64,000 nt of DNA, taken from Streptomyces wuyuanensis (lineage in GTDB: Bacteria > Actinomycetota > Actinomycetes > Streptomycetales > Streptomycetaceae). Of this stretch, positions 31,709-41,060 are shown piece by piece. The stretch lies in the NCBI RefSeq assembly GCF_900103455.1, contig NZ_FNHI01000006.1, positions 248,001-312,000 on the forward strand. The letters are read 5' to 3'. The notes under the pieces were generated by a model. It made no database searches, was not told the origin of the DNA, and saw only the letters and a program-made list of their open reading frames with translations. Positions within the stretch are counted from its first letter, which is position 1. Each line of letters begins with the position of its first letter. The translations under genes were made by a program, and so were the position numbers.

Positions 31709-32701
31709 TCACTGGGCATCCGTCCCGGCATCGGCTCCGGCGTTCACTCCGAGTTTTCGCAGTTCGGTCGCCAGCTGGTACAGCCCGGCCAGGTCGACCC
31801 CCTCGCTCAGCAGGGGGAGTTCGTACGCCGGCAGCTTCAGCGCCTCCAGCGCAGCACGCTGCTCGCGCTCCAGCTCGACGCGCTGGGCGTGCTCGGCGGC
31901 CTGCTCCAGCAGCGGTCCGACCAGCTTGGCCGCGCCGCCGACGCCCGCCCCGGTCAGCGCCCTGGCGATGTCCTTGCGGCGGCCGGCGGCCGCGGCGGTG
32001 CGGACCGCCTCCTCGTCGAGGACGTGCGGGCGCACCATGTTGACGATGACCTTGCCGGTGGGGAGGTCCGCGGCGCGCAGCTCGGCGATGCCGTCCGCGG
32101 TCTCCTGTACGGGCATCTCCTCCAGCAGCGTGACCAGGTGCACCGCGGTCTCGGCGGACTTGAGGACGCGCATCACGGCCTGGGCCTGATTGTGTATCGG
32201 GCCGATCTTGGCGAGACCCGCGACCTCGTCGTTGACGTTCAGGAAGCGGGTGATGCGGCCGGTCGGAGGGGCGTCCATGACGACGTAGTCGTAGGCGTAC
32301 CTGCCCTGCTTGTCCCGGCGGCGCACGGCCTCGCAGGCCTTGCCCGTCAGGAGGACGTCCCGCACGCCCGGCGCGATGGTCGTCGCGAAGTCGATCGCGC
32401 CGAGCTTCTTCAGGGCCCGGCCGGCCGACCCGAGTTTGTAGAACATCTGGAGGTAGTCGAGGAGGGCCCGCTCGGCGTCGATGGCCAGCGCGTGGACCTC
32501 GCCGCCGCTGGGAGCGACGGCGATCTTGCGTTCCTCGTAGGGCAGCGCCTCCGTCTCGAAGAGCTGCGCGATGCCTTGTCTGCCCTCGACCTCGACGAGG
32601 AGGGTGCGCTTTCCCTCGGTCGCGAGGGCGAGCGCGAGGGCCGCGGCGACCGTCGTCTTACCGGTACCGCCCTTGCCGCTGACGACCTGGAGCCTGCTCA
32701 C
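31709..32701 (-). CDS. ArsA/GET3-like ATPase, first of a pair
   Basis: A 330-residue P-loop ATPase with Walker A SGKGGTGKTTVAAALALALA (residues 8-27) and the dimer-type second lysine K10. The switch motifs are LLVEVEGRQGIAQLFETE and YVVMDAPPTGRITRFLNVND, then GKVIVNMVRPHVLDEEAV. The arsenite-binding cysteines of true ArsA are absent, so a role in arsenic export is unlikely. GET3-like membrane-protein targeting or a partition-type function is possible. It starts with GTG at 32701 and is followed after 13 bases by its paralogue. It is divergent from the DUF4177/RidA operon. Confidence 0.88.
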   Translation of the reverse strand: MSRLQVVSGKGGTGKTTVAAALALALATEGKRTLLVEVEGRQGIAQLFETEALPYEERKIAVAPSGGEVHALAIDAERALLDYLQMFYKLGSAGRALKKLGAIDFATTIAPGVRDVLLTGKACEAVRRRDKQGRYAYDYVVMDAPPTGRITRFLNVNDEVAGLAKIGPIHNQAQAVMRVLKSAETAVHLVTLLEEMPVQETADGIAELRAADLPTGKVIVNMVRPHVLDEEAVRTAAAAGRRKDIARALTGAGVGGAAKLVGPLLEQAAEHAQRVELEREQRAALEALKLPAYELPLLSEGVDLAGLYQLATELRKLGVNAGADAGTDAQ

Positions 32702-32838
32702 GTCCTGGAGCCTAACCAGTCGGCCCGCAGGCTAAGCGACCCCGGGTCGCCTTGGGCGGGTCAGATGCGCCGAGCGTCTCGCGTGCCGCGCGAACCTGTG
32801 TCGCGGGGCCGCCCGCCGGTGCGGCTACAGTCGCCTCC

Positions 32839-32997
32839 ATGACCAAGTGGGAATACGCGACCGTGCCCCTTCTCGTGCACGCGACCAAGCAGATCCTGGA
32901 CACCTGGGGCGAGGACGGCTGGGAGCTCGTCCAGGTCGTCCCCGGGCCGAACAACCCCGAGCAGCTCGTGGCCTACCTCAAGCGGGAGAAGTCATGA
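32839..32997 (+). CDS. DUF4177-family small protein
   Basis: A 52-residue protein of the DUF4177 type: WEYATVPLLVHATKQILDTW followed by DGWELVQVVPGPNNPEQLVA and YLKREK. The family fold is a short beta-alpha-beta with an invariant GWELV. No function is known. The start lies 137 bases from the divergent ArsA gene, and its stop overlaps the RidA-like start as ATGA. It is therefore in a two-gene operon with that gene, and its function may be linked to it. Confidence 0.9.
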   Translation: MTKWEYATVPLLVHATKQILDTWGEDGWELVQVVPGPNNPEQLVAYLKREKS

Positions 32998-33464
32998 GCG
33001 GTGCCGTCGAGGCCAAGCTCGCCGAACTCGGGCTGACGCTGCCGGCCGTCGTACCGCCGCTGGCGGCGTATCAGCCGGCCGTGCAGTCGGGCCCGTACGT
33101 CTACACCTCGGGGCAGCTCCCGATGGTGGAGGGCAAGCTTCCGGTCACTGGCAAGGTCGGTGCGGAGGTCACCCCGGAGGAGGCCAGGGAGCTGGCCGCC
33201 ACCTGTGCCCTGAACGCGCTGGCCGCCGTGAAGTCCATCGCCGGTGACCTGGACCGGATCGCCCGGGTCGTGAAGGTGGTCGGCTTCGTCGCCTCCGCCG
33301 CGGACTTCACGGGCCAGCCCGGCGTCATCAACGGTGCGAGCGAGCTGCTCGGCGCGGTACTCGGCGACAAGGGCGTGCACGCGCGCAGCGCCGTGGGTGT
33401 CGCCGTGCTGCCGCTCGACGCGCCCGTCGAGGTCGAGATCCAGGTGGAACTCGCCCAGGGCTGA
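32994..33464 (+). CDS. RidA-family protein
   Basis: A 156-residue member of the YjgF/YER057c/UK114 group. These trimers hydrolyse reactive enamine/imine intermediates produced by PLP enzymes; sub-groups have lost that activity. Visible features are GPYVYTSGQLPMVEGKLPVT, CALNALAAVKSIAGDLDRIA and ARSAVGVAVLPLDAPVEVEI. The conserved arginine of the deaminase sub-group (in xRxx before the last strand) is present as HARSAVGVA. The start overlaps DUF4177 (ATGA), with GGGAGAAG upstream. The DNA from 33465 to 33702 holds no gene. Confidence 0.92.
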   Translation: MSGAVEAKLAELGLTLPAVVPPLAAYQPAVQSGPYVYTSGQLPMVEGKLPVTGKVGAEVTPEEARELAATCALNALAAVKSIAGDLDRIARVVKVVGFVASAADFTGQPGVINGASELLGAVLGDKGVHARSAVGVAVLPLDAPVEVEIQVELAQG

Positions 33465-33702
33465 GCCGTGACGAGGCCCGGGGCCTTCCGCCTGAGCGAG
33501 CCCGAAGCCTCCCCGAGGCGGTGCGGAGCCACGGCGGAAGGGCGGCCCTGAGCCGCCGCGAGGCGGGACCGGCCGGCGGAACGCGTCCGCCGGCCGGTAC
33601 GGGCGCCACCCGTGGCGGACTCGGGACCGCCGGGTCGCCCGACCCGCCGCCGCGGACCGGGCGCCCCTCGAACATCCGCGCGTGAACGCATAGCATCCGG
33701 CC

Positions 33703-34659
33703 ATGTCCAATGGTCAGTGGTACCCACCGGAATGGCCCGACCGGATCCGGGCGCTCGCCGCGGGCGAGATCACCGCCGTCGCCCCCCGGCGGGCGGCGAC
33801 CGTGATGCTGCTCAAGGACACCTCCGAGGGTGTACACGTCCACATGCTGCGCCGCCGCGCCTCCATGGCCTTCGCCGGCGGCGCGTACGTCTACCCCGGC
33901 GGCGGGGTGGACGACCGCGACGCGCGGCCGGTGCGCTGGGCGGGGCCCTCCCTGTCCGAGTGGGCGCAGCGGCTGGGTGTCGAGGACGAGGCGTCCGCCC
34001 AGGCCGTCGTCTGCGCGGCGGTCCGCGAGACCTACGAGGAGGCCGGGGTCCTGCTGGCCGGGGAGACCGGGGACTCCGTCGTCGAGGACACCACGGGCGA
34101 CGACTGGGAGGCCGACCGGGCGGCGCTCGTCGATCGGAAGCTGTCCTTCGCCGAGTTCCTGGACCGCAGGGGCCTGGTGCTGCGGTCGGACCTGCTGGGT
34201 GCCTGGGCCCGCTGGATCACCCCGGAGTTCGAGCCGCGCCGCTTCGACACCTGGTTCTTCGTCGCCTCGCTGCCCCGCGGGCAGCGCACCAGGAACGCCT
34301 CCACCGAGGCGGACCGCACCGTGTGGATCCGGCCCGCGGACGCCGCCGCCGGGTACGACAAGGGCGAACTGCTGATGATGCCGCCGACGATCGCCACGCT
34401 GCGGGTGCTGGAGCGGTTCGACACCGCCACGGACGCCCTCGCGGCGGCTGCCGAGCAGGACCTCGCGCCGATCCTGGCTCAGGCACGCTTGGAGGACGGG
34501 GAACTGGTGCTCAGCTGGCCGGGCCACGAGGAGTTCACCAAGCACGTCCCCACGGGTGGGGCCGGACCCACAGGACCGGCCGGACCGCACGGACCGGCCG
34601 GACCGCACGGACCGGCCGGACCGCACGGACCGGCCGGACCGACGGGAGGCACGCGATGA
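33703..34659 (+). CDS. NUDIX hydrolase with a collagen-like C-terminal tail
   Basis: A 318-residue NUDIX hydrolase. The Nudix box is split by an insertion: [19 protein letters not shown] begins it, and [17 protein letters not shown] (near residues 107-123) supplies the REx2EExG part. The domain has the long insert seen in NUDT19-like proteins. The substrate is not predictable. The last 30 residues are Gly-Pro-rich ([19 protein letters not shown]), encoded by an 18-base tandem repeat. The next gene, an MBL hydrolase, starts within the stop (ATGA), so they form an operon. The repeated tail is probably a recent expansion. Confidence 0.9.
   Translation: MSNGQWYPPEWPDRIRALAAGEITAVAPRRAATVMLLKDTSEGVHVHMLRRRASMAFAGGAYVYPGGGVDDRDARPVRWAGPSLSEWAQRLGVEDEASAQAVVCAAVRETYEEAGVLLAGETGDSVVEDTTGDDWEADRAALVDRKLSFAEFLDRRGLVLRSDLLGAWARWITPEFEPRRFDTWFFVASLPRGQRTRNASTEADRTVWIRPADAAAGYDKGELLMMPPTIATLRVLERFDTATDALAAAAEQDLAPILAQARLEDGELVLSWPGHEEFTKHVPTGGAGPTGPAGPHGPAGPHGPAGPHGPAGPTGGTR
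34573..34644 (+). repeat. 18-bp tandem repeat in the NUDIX gene
   Basis: Unit GGACCGGCCGGACCGCAC, copies at 34573, 34591 and 34609 plus a partial copy at 34627. It encodes GPAGPH hexapeptides at the C-terminus. The perfect copies suggest slippage. Confidence 0.9.
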
Positions 34660-35486
34660 CGAACGCATCGGCGCTGCCGGGGCAGCCGCGCGGCGCGGTG
34701 GTCTCCGGGCGAGCGACCGCCCGCGCCATCAACGTCCTGGCGCCCAATCCGTCCGCGATGACCCTGGACGGCACCAACACCTGGATCGTGGCCGAGCCCG
34801 ACTCCGACCTCGCCGTCGTCATCGACCCGGGCCCGCTCGACGACGTGCACCTCCGGAACGTCGTCGCGACGGCCGAGGAGGCAGGCAAGCGGATCGCCCT
34901 GACCCTGCTCACCCACGGCCATCCGGACCACGCCGAAGGGGCCGGCCGGTTCGCCGAGCTGACCGGCACGAAGGTGCGTGCCCTCGACCCCGCGCTCCGG
35001 CTCGGCGACGAGGGGCTCGCCGCCGGGGATGTCATCCGCACCGGGGACCTGGAGCTGAGGGTCGTGCCGACCCCCGGGCACACGGCGGACTCGCTCTGCT
35101 TCCATCTCCCCGCGGATCGTGCCGTACTGACGGGCGACACCATCCTCGGCCGGGGCACCACGGTCGTCGCGCATCCGGACGGCCGCCTCGGCGACTACCT
35201 GGACTCGCTGCGCCGGCTGCGCTCCCTGACCGTGGACGACGGGGTGCACACGGTGCTCCCGGGACACGGACCGGTGCTGGAGGACGCCCAGGGCGCCGTG
35301 GAGTTCTATCTCGCCCACCGCGCGAACCGTCTCGCCCAGGTCGAGACGGCCGTCGAGAACGGCCACCGCTCGGCGGCCGACGTTGTCGCACACGTGTACG
35401 CCGACGTGGACCGGTCGCTGTGGCCCGCGGCGGAACTCTCGGTGCGGGCGCAACTCGAATACCTGCGCGAGCACGGTCTCATCTAG
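34656..35486 (+). CDS. metallo-beta-lactamase-fold hydrolase (LACTB2-like)
   Basis: A 276-residue MBL-fold enzyme. [20 protein letters not shown] is followed by the metal motif [13 protein letters not shown] (HxHxDH), then [21 protein letters not shown] (acidic ligand) and [11 protein letters not shown]. The C-terminal helical part ([17 protein letters not shown]) is the LACTB2/glyoxalase-II-like extension that in homologues is linked to ssRNA endonuclease activity. Ribosome site GGGAGG. It overlaps the NUDIX gene by ATGA. A role in RNA turnover is inference; small-molecule esters are the alternative. Confidence 0.92.
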   Translation: MTNASALPGQPRGAVVSGRATARAINVLAPNPSAMTLDGTNTWIVAEPDSDLAVVIDPGPLDDVHLRNVVATAEEAGKRIALTLLTHGHPDHAEGAGRFAELTGTKVRALDPALRLGDEGLAAGDVIRTGDLELRVVPTPGHTADSLCFHLPADRAVLTGDTILGRGTTVVAHPDGRLGDYLDSLRRLRSLTVDDGVHTVLPGHGPVLEDAQGAVEFYLAHRANRLAQVETAVENGHRSAADVVAHVYADVDRSLWPAAELSVRAQLEYLREHGLI

Positions 35487-35737
35487 AACCCTCGGCCCGG
35501 CTCGTCGAAACTCCCTCGCCGCCGCCGGGCCTGCCATCCTCGGAAAAGCCTTCCGCCCAGGCCCTTCCCGCCTTCTCCGCGACTGCGCGGCGGCCTTCCT
35601 GCCCCCGTCCTCGAGCCCGTCACGGGCCGGGGTGCGTTCGCGTACCGGCGGACCCCCGCCCCGCGCCCCGCGGCCCGAGTGCTTTACGCTCCGCTTACTT
35701 TCAGCGTTTCGTGCGTGCTCGTACATGGGGGGAAACC

Positions 35738-36622
35738 GTGTTCGTCGTGTCCATCCTGCTCGTCATCGCCGCTGTGGTGATGTTCCTCGTCGCCCGCGGC
35801 GGCGGACCGCGCGGCCTCAGGATCGGTGCCGCCGCCGCACTCATCGCGGGGGTGTTCGCCGGTGTCACCAGCATGGTGTACGTCGTCAGCGCCTACGAGG
35901 TCGGCGTTCCGGTCGCCTTCGGCAAGGTCGGCGTGCCCATGACGTCCGGTATGCACGTCAAGTCGCCCTTCACGAGCGTCACGACGTTCTCGACCCGGCC
36001 GGTCGACCTCAACCTCTCCGACAAGGACGTGGTCGAGGTGCGCTCCAACCAGGGCGGCGTGATGTACGCCGAGGTGACGGTCAAGTGGGCGGTGACGCCT
36101 TCCAAGGCCGTCGAGCTCTACAGGCTGGCCGGCAGCGAGGACGCCATCCAGCAGCGACTGGTCTACCCGGACAGCCGTGAGATCGTCCGCAACGTCTTCG
36201 CCCGCTACACCAGCGAGCAGGGCTACGCCTCGGCCCGCGAGCAGATCAACACCGAGATCGGCCGTCTCATCAAGGAGCGGCTGGCGCCTCGCGGTATCGA
36301 CGTCACCACGGTGAACCTGCGCAATGTGAAGCCGTCCGACCGGCTGCAGGACCAGATCGACCGCAAGATCCAGCAGCAGCAGGCCACGGAGCGCGCGACC
36401 GAGGCGGCGCGCACGGCGAAGGCCGAGGCCGAGCGGCGCAGGATCGAGGCCGAGGGCGTCGCCCGGGCGAACAAGATCCTCAACAACTCGCTGACGGACA
36501 AGGTCCTGCTGAACCAGTGCATCGAGGCGTACAAGGAAGCGGCGGCCAAGAACCCCGTGTACGCCGTTCCGTGCGGCGGTGGCAGCGGGAACCCGCTGAT
36601 CGTGGACGGCAGCAAGCGCTGA
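35738..36622 (+). CDS. SPFH/prohibitin-family membrane protein
   Basis: A 294-residue protein. Two N-terminal hydrophobic segments ([40 protein letters not shown]) precede a prohibitin-like SPFH domain ([59 protein letters not shown]). A long Glu/Ala/Lys coiled coil with [20 protein letters not shown] ends it. SPFH proteins form membrane scaffolds that modulate FtsH-like proteolysis or local lipid order. The GTG at 35738 has GGGGGGAAACC upstream. It is alone, followed by a strong terminator shared with the convergent crp gene. Confidence 0.9.
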   Translation: MFVVSILLVIAAVVMFLVARGGGPRGLRIGAAAALIAGVFAGVTSMVYVVSAYEVGVPVAFGKVGVPMTSGMHVKSPFTSVTTFSTRPVDLNLSDKDVVEVRSNQGGVMYAEVTVKWAVTPSKAVELYRLAGSEDAIQQRLVYPDSREIVRNVFARYTSEQGYASAREQINTEIGRLIKERLAPRGIDVTTVNLRNVKPSDRLQDQIDRKIQQQQATERATEAARTAKAEAERRRIEAEGVARANKILNNSLTDKVLLNQCIEAYKEAAAKNPVYAVPCGGGSGNPLIVDGSKR

Positions 36623-36650
36623 CCGACCCCACGCGGGTCCGCACAATACG

Positions 36651-36689
36651 CGGAGGGGCCGCCCGGCGATCTGCCGGGCGGCCCCTCCG
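36651..36689. terminator. bidirectional terminator between SPFH gene and crp
   Basis: Perfect 17-base stem (CGGAGGGGCCGCCCGGC, GCCGGGCGGCCCCTCCG) with loop GATCT, between convergent ends at 36622 and 36732. Confidence 0.9.
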
Positions 36690-36731
36690 TCCGGTCATGC
36701 GCGCACGTGCGTACGCGGGCCGGTGTAACCG

Positions 36732-37406
36732 CTAGCGGGAACGCTTCGCGAGGCGCTCCACGTCGAGCAGGATCACGGCACGGGCCTCCAGGCGGAGCCA
36801 GCCGCGCTGCGCGAAGTCGGCGAGCGCCTTGTTCACGGTCTCGCGCGAGGCGCCGACGAGCTGGGCCAGCTCTTCCTGGGTCAGGTCGTGGACGACGTGG
36901 ATGCCCTCTTCCGACTGCACGCCGAAGCGGCGCGACAGGTCGAGGAGCGCACGGGCGACACGGCCCGGAACGTCGGAGAAGACCAGGTCGGACATCTGGT
37001 CGTTGGTCTTGCGGAGCCTGCGGGCGACGGCGCGCAGCAGGGCCGTGGCCACCTCGGGTCGCGCGTTCAGCCAGGGCTGCAGGTCGCCGTGGCCCAGGCC
37101 GAGGAGCTTGACCTCGGTGAGGGCGGTGGCGGTCGCGGTGCGCGGACCGGGGTCGAAGAGGGACAGCTCACCGATCAGCTCGCCGGGGCCGAGCACGGCC
37201 AGCATGTTCTCCCGGCCGTCGGGCGAGGTGCGGTGGAGCTTGACCTTGCCCTCGGTGACCACGTAGAGGCGGTCGCCGGGGTCGCCCTCGTGGAAGAGCG
37301 CGTCGCCGCGGGCGAGCGTCACTTCACTCATCGAGGCGCGGAGCTCCGCGGCCTGCTCGTCATCGAGCGCCGCGAAGAGCGGGGCGCGCCGCAGAACGTC
37401 GTCCAC
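36732..37406 (-). CDS. crp: cAMP receptor protein Crp
   Basis: CRP/FNR-family regulator of 224 residues. The N-terminal cyclic-nucleotide domain carries LFHEGDPGDRLYVVTEGKVK and ENMLAVLGPGELIGELSLFD followed by GPRTATATALTE, with the cAMP-pocket R and T in PRTATATA. A long dimer helix and a C-terminal winged helix (DLTQEELAQLVGASRETVNK) follow. In Streptomyces, Crp is needed for germination and controls antibiotic synthesis. The GTG at 37406 has AAGGAGAG upstream and gives the expected 224 residues. It is divergent from nth; a Crp-site-like palindrome lies between. Confidence 0.95.
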   Translation of the reverse strand: MDDVLRRAPLFAALDDEQAAELRASMSEVTLARGDALFHEGDPGDRLYVVTEGKVKLHRTSPDGRENMLAVLGPGELIGELSLFDPGPRTATATALTEVKLLGLGHGDLQPWLNARPEVATALLRAVARRLRKTNDQMSDLVFSDVPGRVARALLDLSRRFGVQSEEGIHVVHDLTQEELAQLVGASRETVNKALADFAQRGWLRLEARAVILLDVERLAKRSR

Positions 37407-37469
37407 GAGTTCTCTCCTTGTCGACCTGCTCAGGGGACGGTGGTCCCCATGATGCCGCACGGCAAAACA

Positions 37470-37483
37470 GTGCGATCGATCAC
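37470..37483. promoter_or_regulatory. candidate Crp binding site in the crp-nth divergent region
   Basis: GTG-CGATCG-ATCAC agrees with the Streptomyces Crp consensus GTG-N6-GNCAC (recalled) at every fixed position but one, and overlaps the palindrome GATCGATC. It lies 64 bases upstream of the crp start, suitable for autoregulation. Confidence 0.45.
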
Positions 37484-37599
37484 AAGGGTCCCCCACAAGT
37501 CTGACGCACCGGCCCTTCCGGCTGTGAGTCAGGGGCCGATTCGAGTGGTGATCGGCCATGGCCGGGGCGGATGTCCCCGGCGGCCCTTAGGCTGGCCGG

Positions 37600-38835
37600 G
37601 TGTCCAATTCGCCGGTGAGAGCACAGGCCGAGGGGGCCATCAGAGTGGCAGGGGAGCAAAATTCCGCTGTGGGCGAACAGGATTCGTCCACCGCGGCGAA
37701 AGTGGCAAGAAAGACAAATAGGAACACGTCCGTGGCCTCCCCGAAGACGCCGCGGTCAGCCGCACGGAAGACGCCGGCGGCGAAGACGGCTGTCGCGAAG
37801 ACGACCGCGGCGGGTGGCCCGGCCGGGACTCCCGCGACCGGCGCCGCGACCGCGAAGAAGGCCACGGCCACGAAGAAGAGCACAGCCGGGAAGAAGGCCG
37901 CGACGGCGAAGAAGGCCACAGCGGTGCAGAAGAGCACGGCGGTGAAGAAGGCCACAGCGGTGCAGAAGAGCACGGCGGTGAAGAAGGCCACGGCCGCCTC
38001 CGGAGAGGCCGTGACCGCGAAGCGGACCGCCGCCGCAGGGAGGAAGTCCGCCGCGGGTTCGGCGGCCAAGCCCGAGTCACGGGTGGCGCTGGTGCGCCGT
38101 GCCCGGCGGATCAACCGTGAGCTGGCCGAGGTGTATCCGTACGCACATCCCGAGCTCGACTTCCTGAACCCCTTCCAGCTGCTCGTCGCCACGGTCCTGT
38201 CCGCCCAGACCACGGATCTGCGGGTGAACCAGACGACGCCCGCGCTCTTCGCGAGGTACCCGACGCCCGAGGACATGGCCGCGGCCGTGCCGGAGGAGCT
38301 GGAGGAGCTGATCAGGCCGACCGGCTTCTTCCGGGCCAAGGCGAAGTCCCTCATCGGCCTCTCCAAGGCCCTGCGGGACGACTTCGGCGGCGAGGTGCCG
38401 GGGCGACTGAAGGACCTGGTCACGCTGCCCGGTGTGGGGCGCAAGACGGCCTTCGTGGTGCTGGGGAACGCGTTCGGGGTCCCCGGCATCACCGTCGACA
38501 CCCACTTCATGCGGCTCGCGCGCCGATGGAGGTGGACCGCGCAGGAGGACCCGGTCAAGATCGAGGCCGAGGTCGCCGAGATCTTCCCGAAGAGCGAGTG
38601 GACGATGCTCTCCCACCGGGTGATCTTCCACGGCCGACGGATCTGCCACGCTCGCAAGCCCGCGTGCGGCGCATGCCCCATCACTCATCTCTGCCCGTCG
38701 TACGGGGAGGGCGAGACCGATCCGGAGAAGGCGAAGAAGCTCCTCAAGTACGAGATGGGCGGCTTCCCCGGGCAACGTCTGAACCCGCCGCCCGACTACC
38801 CGGGCAAACCCGCACCCCCGCTGGGGGCCGGGTGA
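37600..38835 (+). CDS. nth: endonuclease III with a Lys/Ala-rich N-terminal extension
   Basis: DNA glycosylase/AP lyase removing oxidised pyrimidines. The catalytic region is complete: the helix-hairpin-helix [15 protein letters not shown] with its catalytic lysine, the aspartate in [11 protein letters not shown], and the [4Fe-4S] loop C-x6-C-x2-C-x5-C ([17 protein letters not shown]). The protein has 411 residues, against about 210-260 usual. The first 155 are a histone-H1-like Lys/Ala/Thr-rich arm with repeated [12 protein letters not shown] blocks, probably for DNA binding. A GTG at 37600 starts it. It is divergent from crp. A later internal start would remove most of the arm, so its true length needs checking. 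Confidence 0.93.
   Translation: MSNSPVRAQAEGAIRVAGEQNSAVGEQDSSTAAKVARKTNRNTSVASPKTPRSAARKTPAAKTAVAKTTAAGGPAGTPATGAATAKKATATKKSTAGKKAATAKKATAVQKSTAVKKATAVQKSTAVKKATAASGEAVTAKRTAAAGRKSAAGSAAKPESRVALVRRARRINRELAEVYPYAHPELDFLNPFQLLVATVLSAQTTDLRVNQTTPALFARYPTPEDMAAAVPEELEELIRPTGFFRAKAKSLIGLSKALRDDFGGEVPGRLKDLVTLPGVGRKTAFVVLGNAFGVPGITVDTHFMRLARRWRWTAQEDPVKIEAEVAEIFPKSEWTMLSHRVIFHGRRICHARKPACGACPITHLCPSYGEGETDPEKAKKLLKYEMGGFPGQRLNPPPDYPGKPAPPLGAG
37909..37995 (+). repeat. 36-bp tandem repeat in nth
   Basis: Unit AAGAAGGCCACAGCGGTGCA continuing GAAGAGCACGGCGGTG; two perfect copies (37909-37944, 37945-37980) and a partial third. It encodes 12-residue Lys/Ala/Thr blocks in the N-terminal arm. Confidence 0.9.
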
Positions 38836-39049
38836 TCCCTCCGAGAGCCTGCCGCCGGCCCGGGCACCGGCGGCCCGGCCCAGGCTGCCCCCCAGCCGGT
38901 GCGCCGGGTCTCACGGGCCTCCTCGGTCCCGCCGTTCCCGCCGTCTCCCGCCGGCCCGTCGTCCTGCCGGGCTTCCGAGGCCGTGCCGGGGACCGGGCCC
39001 GCCGGAACGATCCCGGCCACCGCACGCGTTGCACACCACGGGGGTGCCC

Positions 39050-39745
39050 ATGACACGCACACATGAGACGTACGACGGCGACGTGGTCGTGAGCAGCGAC
39101 GGCCTGCCCGAGTGGCTGGAGCCCGTGGAGCGGTCCGCCAGGACGATCGCTCCCGAGCAGCTCAGCCGGTTCCTTCCGCCCGAGGGCGGTGGAGGGCGCC
39201 AGTCCGCCGTACTGATCCTCTTCGGGGACGGTGCCCAGGGCCCGGAGCTGCTGCTCATGGAGCGGGCCGGCAGCCTGCGCTCCCACGCCGGCCAGCCGTC
39301 GTTCCCCGGCGGCGCACTCGATCCCGAGGACGGGGATCCCGCCACCAGCGGGCCGCTTCGCGCGGCCCTCCGGGAGGCGGAGGAGGAGACCGGCCTGGAT
39401 CCGTCCGGCGTCCAGATCTTCGGGGTGCTGCCCAGGCTGTACATCCCGGTGAGCGGCTTCGTCGTGACCCCGGTCCTCGGCTGGTGGCGCGACCGATCCC
39501 CGGTCGCCGCCGTGGACCCGGCCGAGACCGCCCGGGTGTTCACGGTGCCCGTGGCGGATCTCACGGACCCGGAGAACCGGGCGACGAGCGTCCACCCCAG
39601 CGGTCACCTGGGTCCGGCATTTCTGGTCGAATCGGCTCTGGTCTGGGGTTTCACCGCGGGAGTGATCGACCGCATCCTTCATTTCGCGGGCTGGGAACGA
39701 CCATGGGACCGGGCCAAGCAGGTCCCGCTCGACTGGCGCGCATGA
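39050..39745 (+). CDS. CoA-type NUDIX hydrolase
   Basis: A 231-residue NUDIX protein of the CoA pyrophosphatase (NUDT7/8, YeaB) group. It has the sub-family signature LLLMERAGSLRSHAGQPSFP followed by GGALDPEDGDP, and the Nudix box continues as LREAEEETGLDPSGVQIFG. These enzymes cleave CoA and acyl-CoA to phosphopantetheine and 3',5'-ADP. The ATG at 39050 has a G-rich ribosome site. The next gene, a MarP-type protease, lies 115 bases downstream on the same strand; nth-NUDIX-MarP is a conserved actinobacterial order, as in the mycobacterial nth-marP region. Confidence 0.93.
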   Translation: MTRTHETYDGDVVVSSDGLPEWLEPVERSARTIAPEQLSRFLPPEGGGGRQSAVLILFGDGAQGPELLLMERAGSLRSHAGQPSFPGGALDPEDGDPATSGPLRAALREAEEETGLDPSGVQIFGVLPRLYIPVSGFVVTPVLGWWRDRSPVAAVDPAETARVFTVPVADLTDPENRATSVHPSGHLGPAFLVESALVWGFTAGVIDRILHFAGWERPWDRAKQVPLDWRA

Positions 39746-39860
39746 GACCGTTGCCCACGTGCTGTGTTTTCCCGGTGACCGGTCCGGCGTCACCGGGAGC
39801 TGATCCGGAGAACCCCTGCCGGACGGAGTGCCGGACGACGAAACTGCGAGGCTAACGACG

Positions 39861-41060
39861 GTGAACGTGCTGGACATCCTGCTGCTGCTCGCCGCCGTGT
39901 GGTTCGCCGTCGTCGGATACCGCCAGGGCTTCGTCGTCGGCATCCTGTCCGTGATCGGGTTCCTCGGCGGTGGACTCGTCGCCGTCTATCTGCTCCCGTT
40001 CGTGTGGGACCGGATGACGAACGGGACGGAGGTGTCCACGGCAGCGGCGATCGTCGCCGTCGTGATCGTGATCGTCTTCGCGTCCGTCGGCCAGGCCCTC
40101 ACCACACACCTCGGCAACAAACTCCGCCGGTACATCACCTGGACCCCGGCGCGGGCGCTCGACGCGACCGGCGGCGCCCTCGTGAACGTCCTCGCGATGC
40201 TGCTGGTCGCCTGGCTGATCGGCTCGGCCCTCGCGGGAACGGCGCTGCCGACCCTCGGCAAGGAGGTCCGGAGCTCCAAGGTCCTCCTCGGCGTGGACCG
40301 GGTGATGCCTGCGCAGGCGGACGGGTGGTTCGACGACTTCTCCTCCGTCCTCGCGCAGAACGGTTTCCCGCAGGTCTTCAGCCCCTTCGCCAACGAGCCC
40401 ATCACCGAGGTCCGGCCGCCGGACCCGGCGCTGGTCAACAGCCCGGTGGCGGCACGCGCACAGCGGTCCATCGTCAAGGTCGTCGGCACCGCGCAGAGCT
40501 GCAACAAGGTGCTCGAGGGCACGGGCTTCGTCTTCGCCGAGCGCCGTGTCATGACGAACGCGCACGTCGTGGGCGGAGTCGACGAGCCGACCGTGCAGAT
40601 AGGCGGGGAGGGCAGGCGCTACGACGCCAAGGTCGTCCTCTACGACTGGAAGCGCGACATCGCCGTCCTGGACGTCCCCGACCTGAAGGCACCGCCCCTG
40701 CGCTTCGCCGAGGCGGACGCCCGTTCCGGCGACAGCGCCATCGTCGCGGGCTTCCCGGAGAACGGCTCGTACGACGTGCGCTCCGCGCGTGTCCGCGGCC
40801 GCATAGACGCCAAGGGCCCGGACATCTACCGCAGCGGCGAGGTACGCCGCGACGTCTACTCGCTGTTCGCGACGGTCCGCCAGGGCAATTCCGGCGGGCC
40901 GCTGCTCACCGCCGACGGCCAGGTGTACGGAGTGATCTTCGCCCGGTCGCTCGACGACGCCGACACCGGCTACGCACTGACGGCGGACGAGATCCGCGAC
41001 GACATCAGGCTGGGCCGCGCGGCCGACCAGCAGGTCGACAGCCAGGCCTGCGCTCTCTGA
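39861..41060 (+). CDS. marP: MarP-type membrane serine protease
   Basis: A 399-residue protein. Four membrane helices form a CvpA-like N-terminal domain (NVLDILLLLAAVWFAVVGY, VVGILSVIGFLGGGLVAVYL, AAIVAVVIVIVFASV, LVNVLAMLLVAWLIGSALAG), followed by a periplasmic chymotrypsin-type protease. The triad is H235 (TNAHVVGG), D266 (KRDIAVLD) and S344 (GNSGGPLL). Two cysteines, near residue 214 (AQSCNKV) and close to the C-terminus, fit the regulatory disulfide of MarP. In mycobacteria this protease keeps intrabacterial pH under acid stress by processing a cell-wall hydrolase. GTG start; GAGG lies ten bases upstream. Confidence 0.93.
   Translation: MNVLDILLLLAAVWFAVVGYRQGFVVGILSVIGFLGGGLVAVYLLPFVWDRMTNGTEVSTAAAIVAVVIVIVFASVGQALTTHLGNKLRRYITWTPARALDATGGALVNVLAMLLVAWLIGSALAGTALPTLGKEVRSSKVLLGVDRVMPAQADGWFDDFSSVLAQNGFPQVFSPFANEPITEVRPPDPALVNSPVAARAQRSIVKVVGTAQSCNKVLEGTGFVFAERRVMTNAHVVGGVDEPTVQIGGEGRRYDAKVVLYDWKRDIAVLDVPDLKAPPLRFAEADARSGDSAIVAGFPENGSYDVRSARVRGRIDAKGPDIYRSGEVRRDVYSLFATVRQGNSGGPLLTADGQVYGVIFARSLDDADTGYALTADEIRDDIRLGRAADQQVDSQACAL

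Noticed and set aside
30400..32701. ArsA pair as an arsenic resistance operon
   Set aside because: No ArsB, ArsC or ArsR gene adjoins, and no arsenite-binding cysteines were seen.
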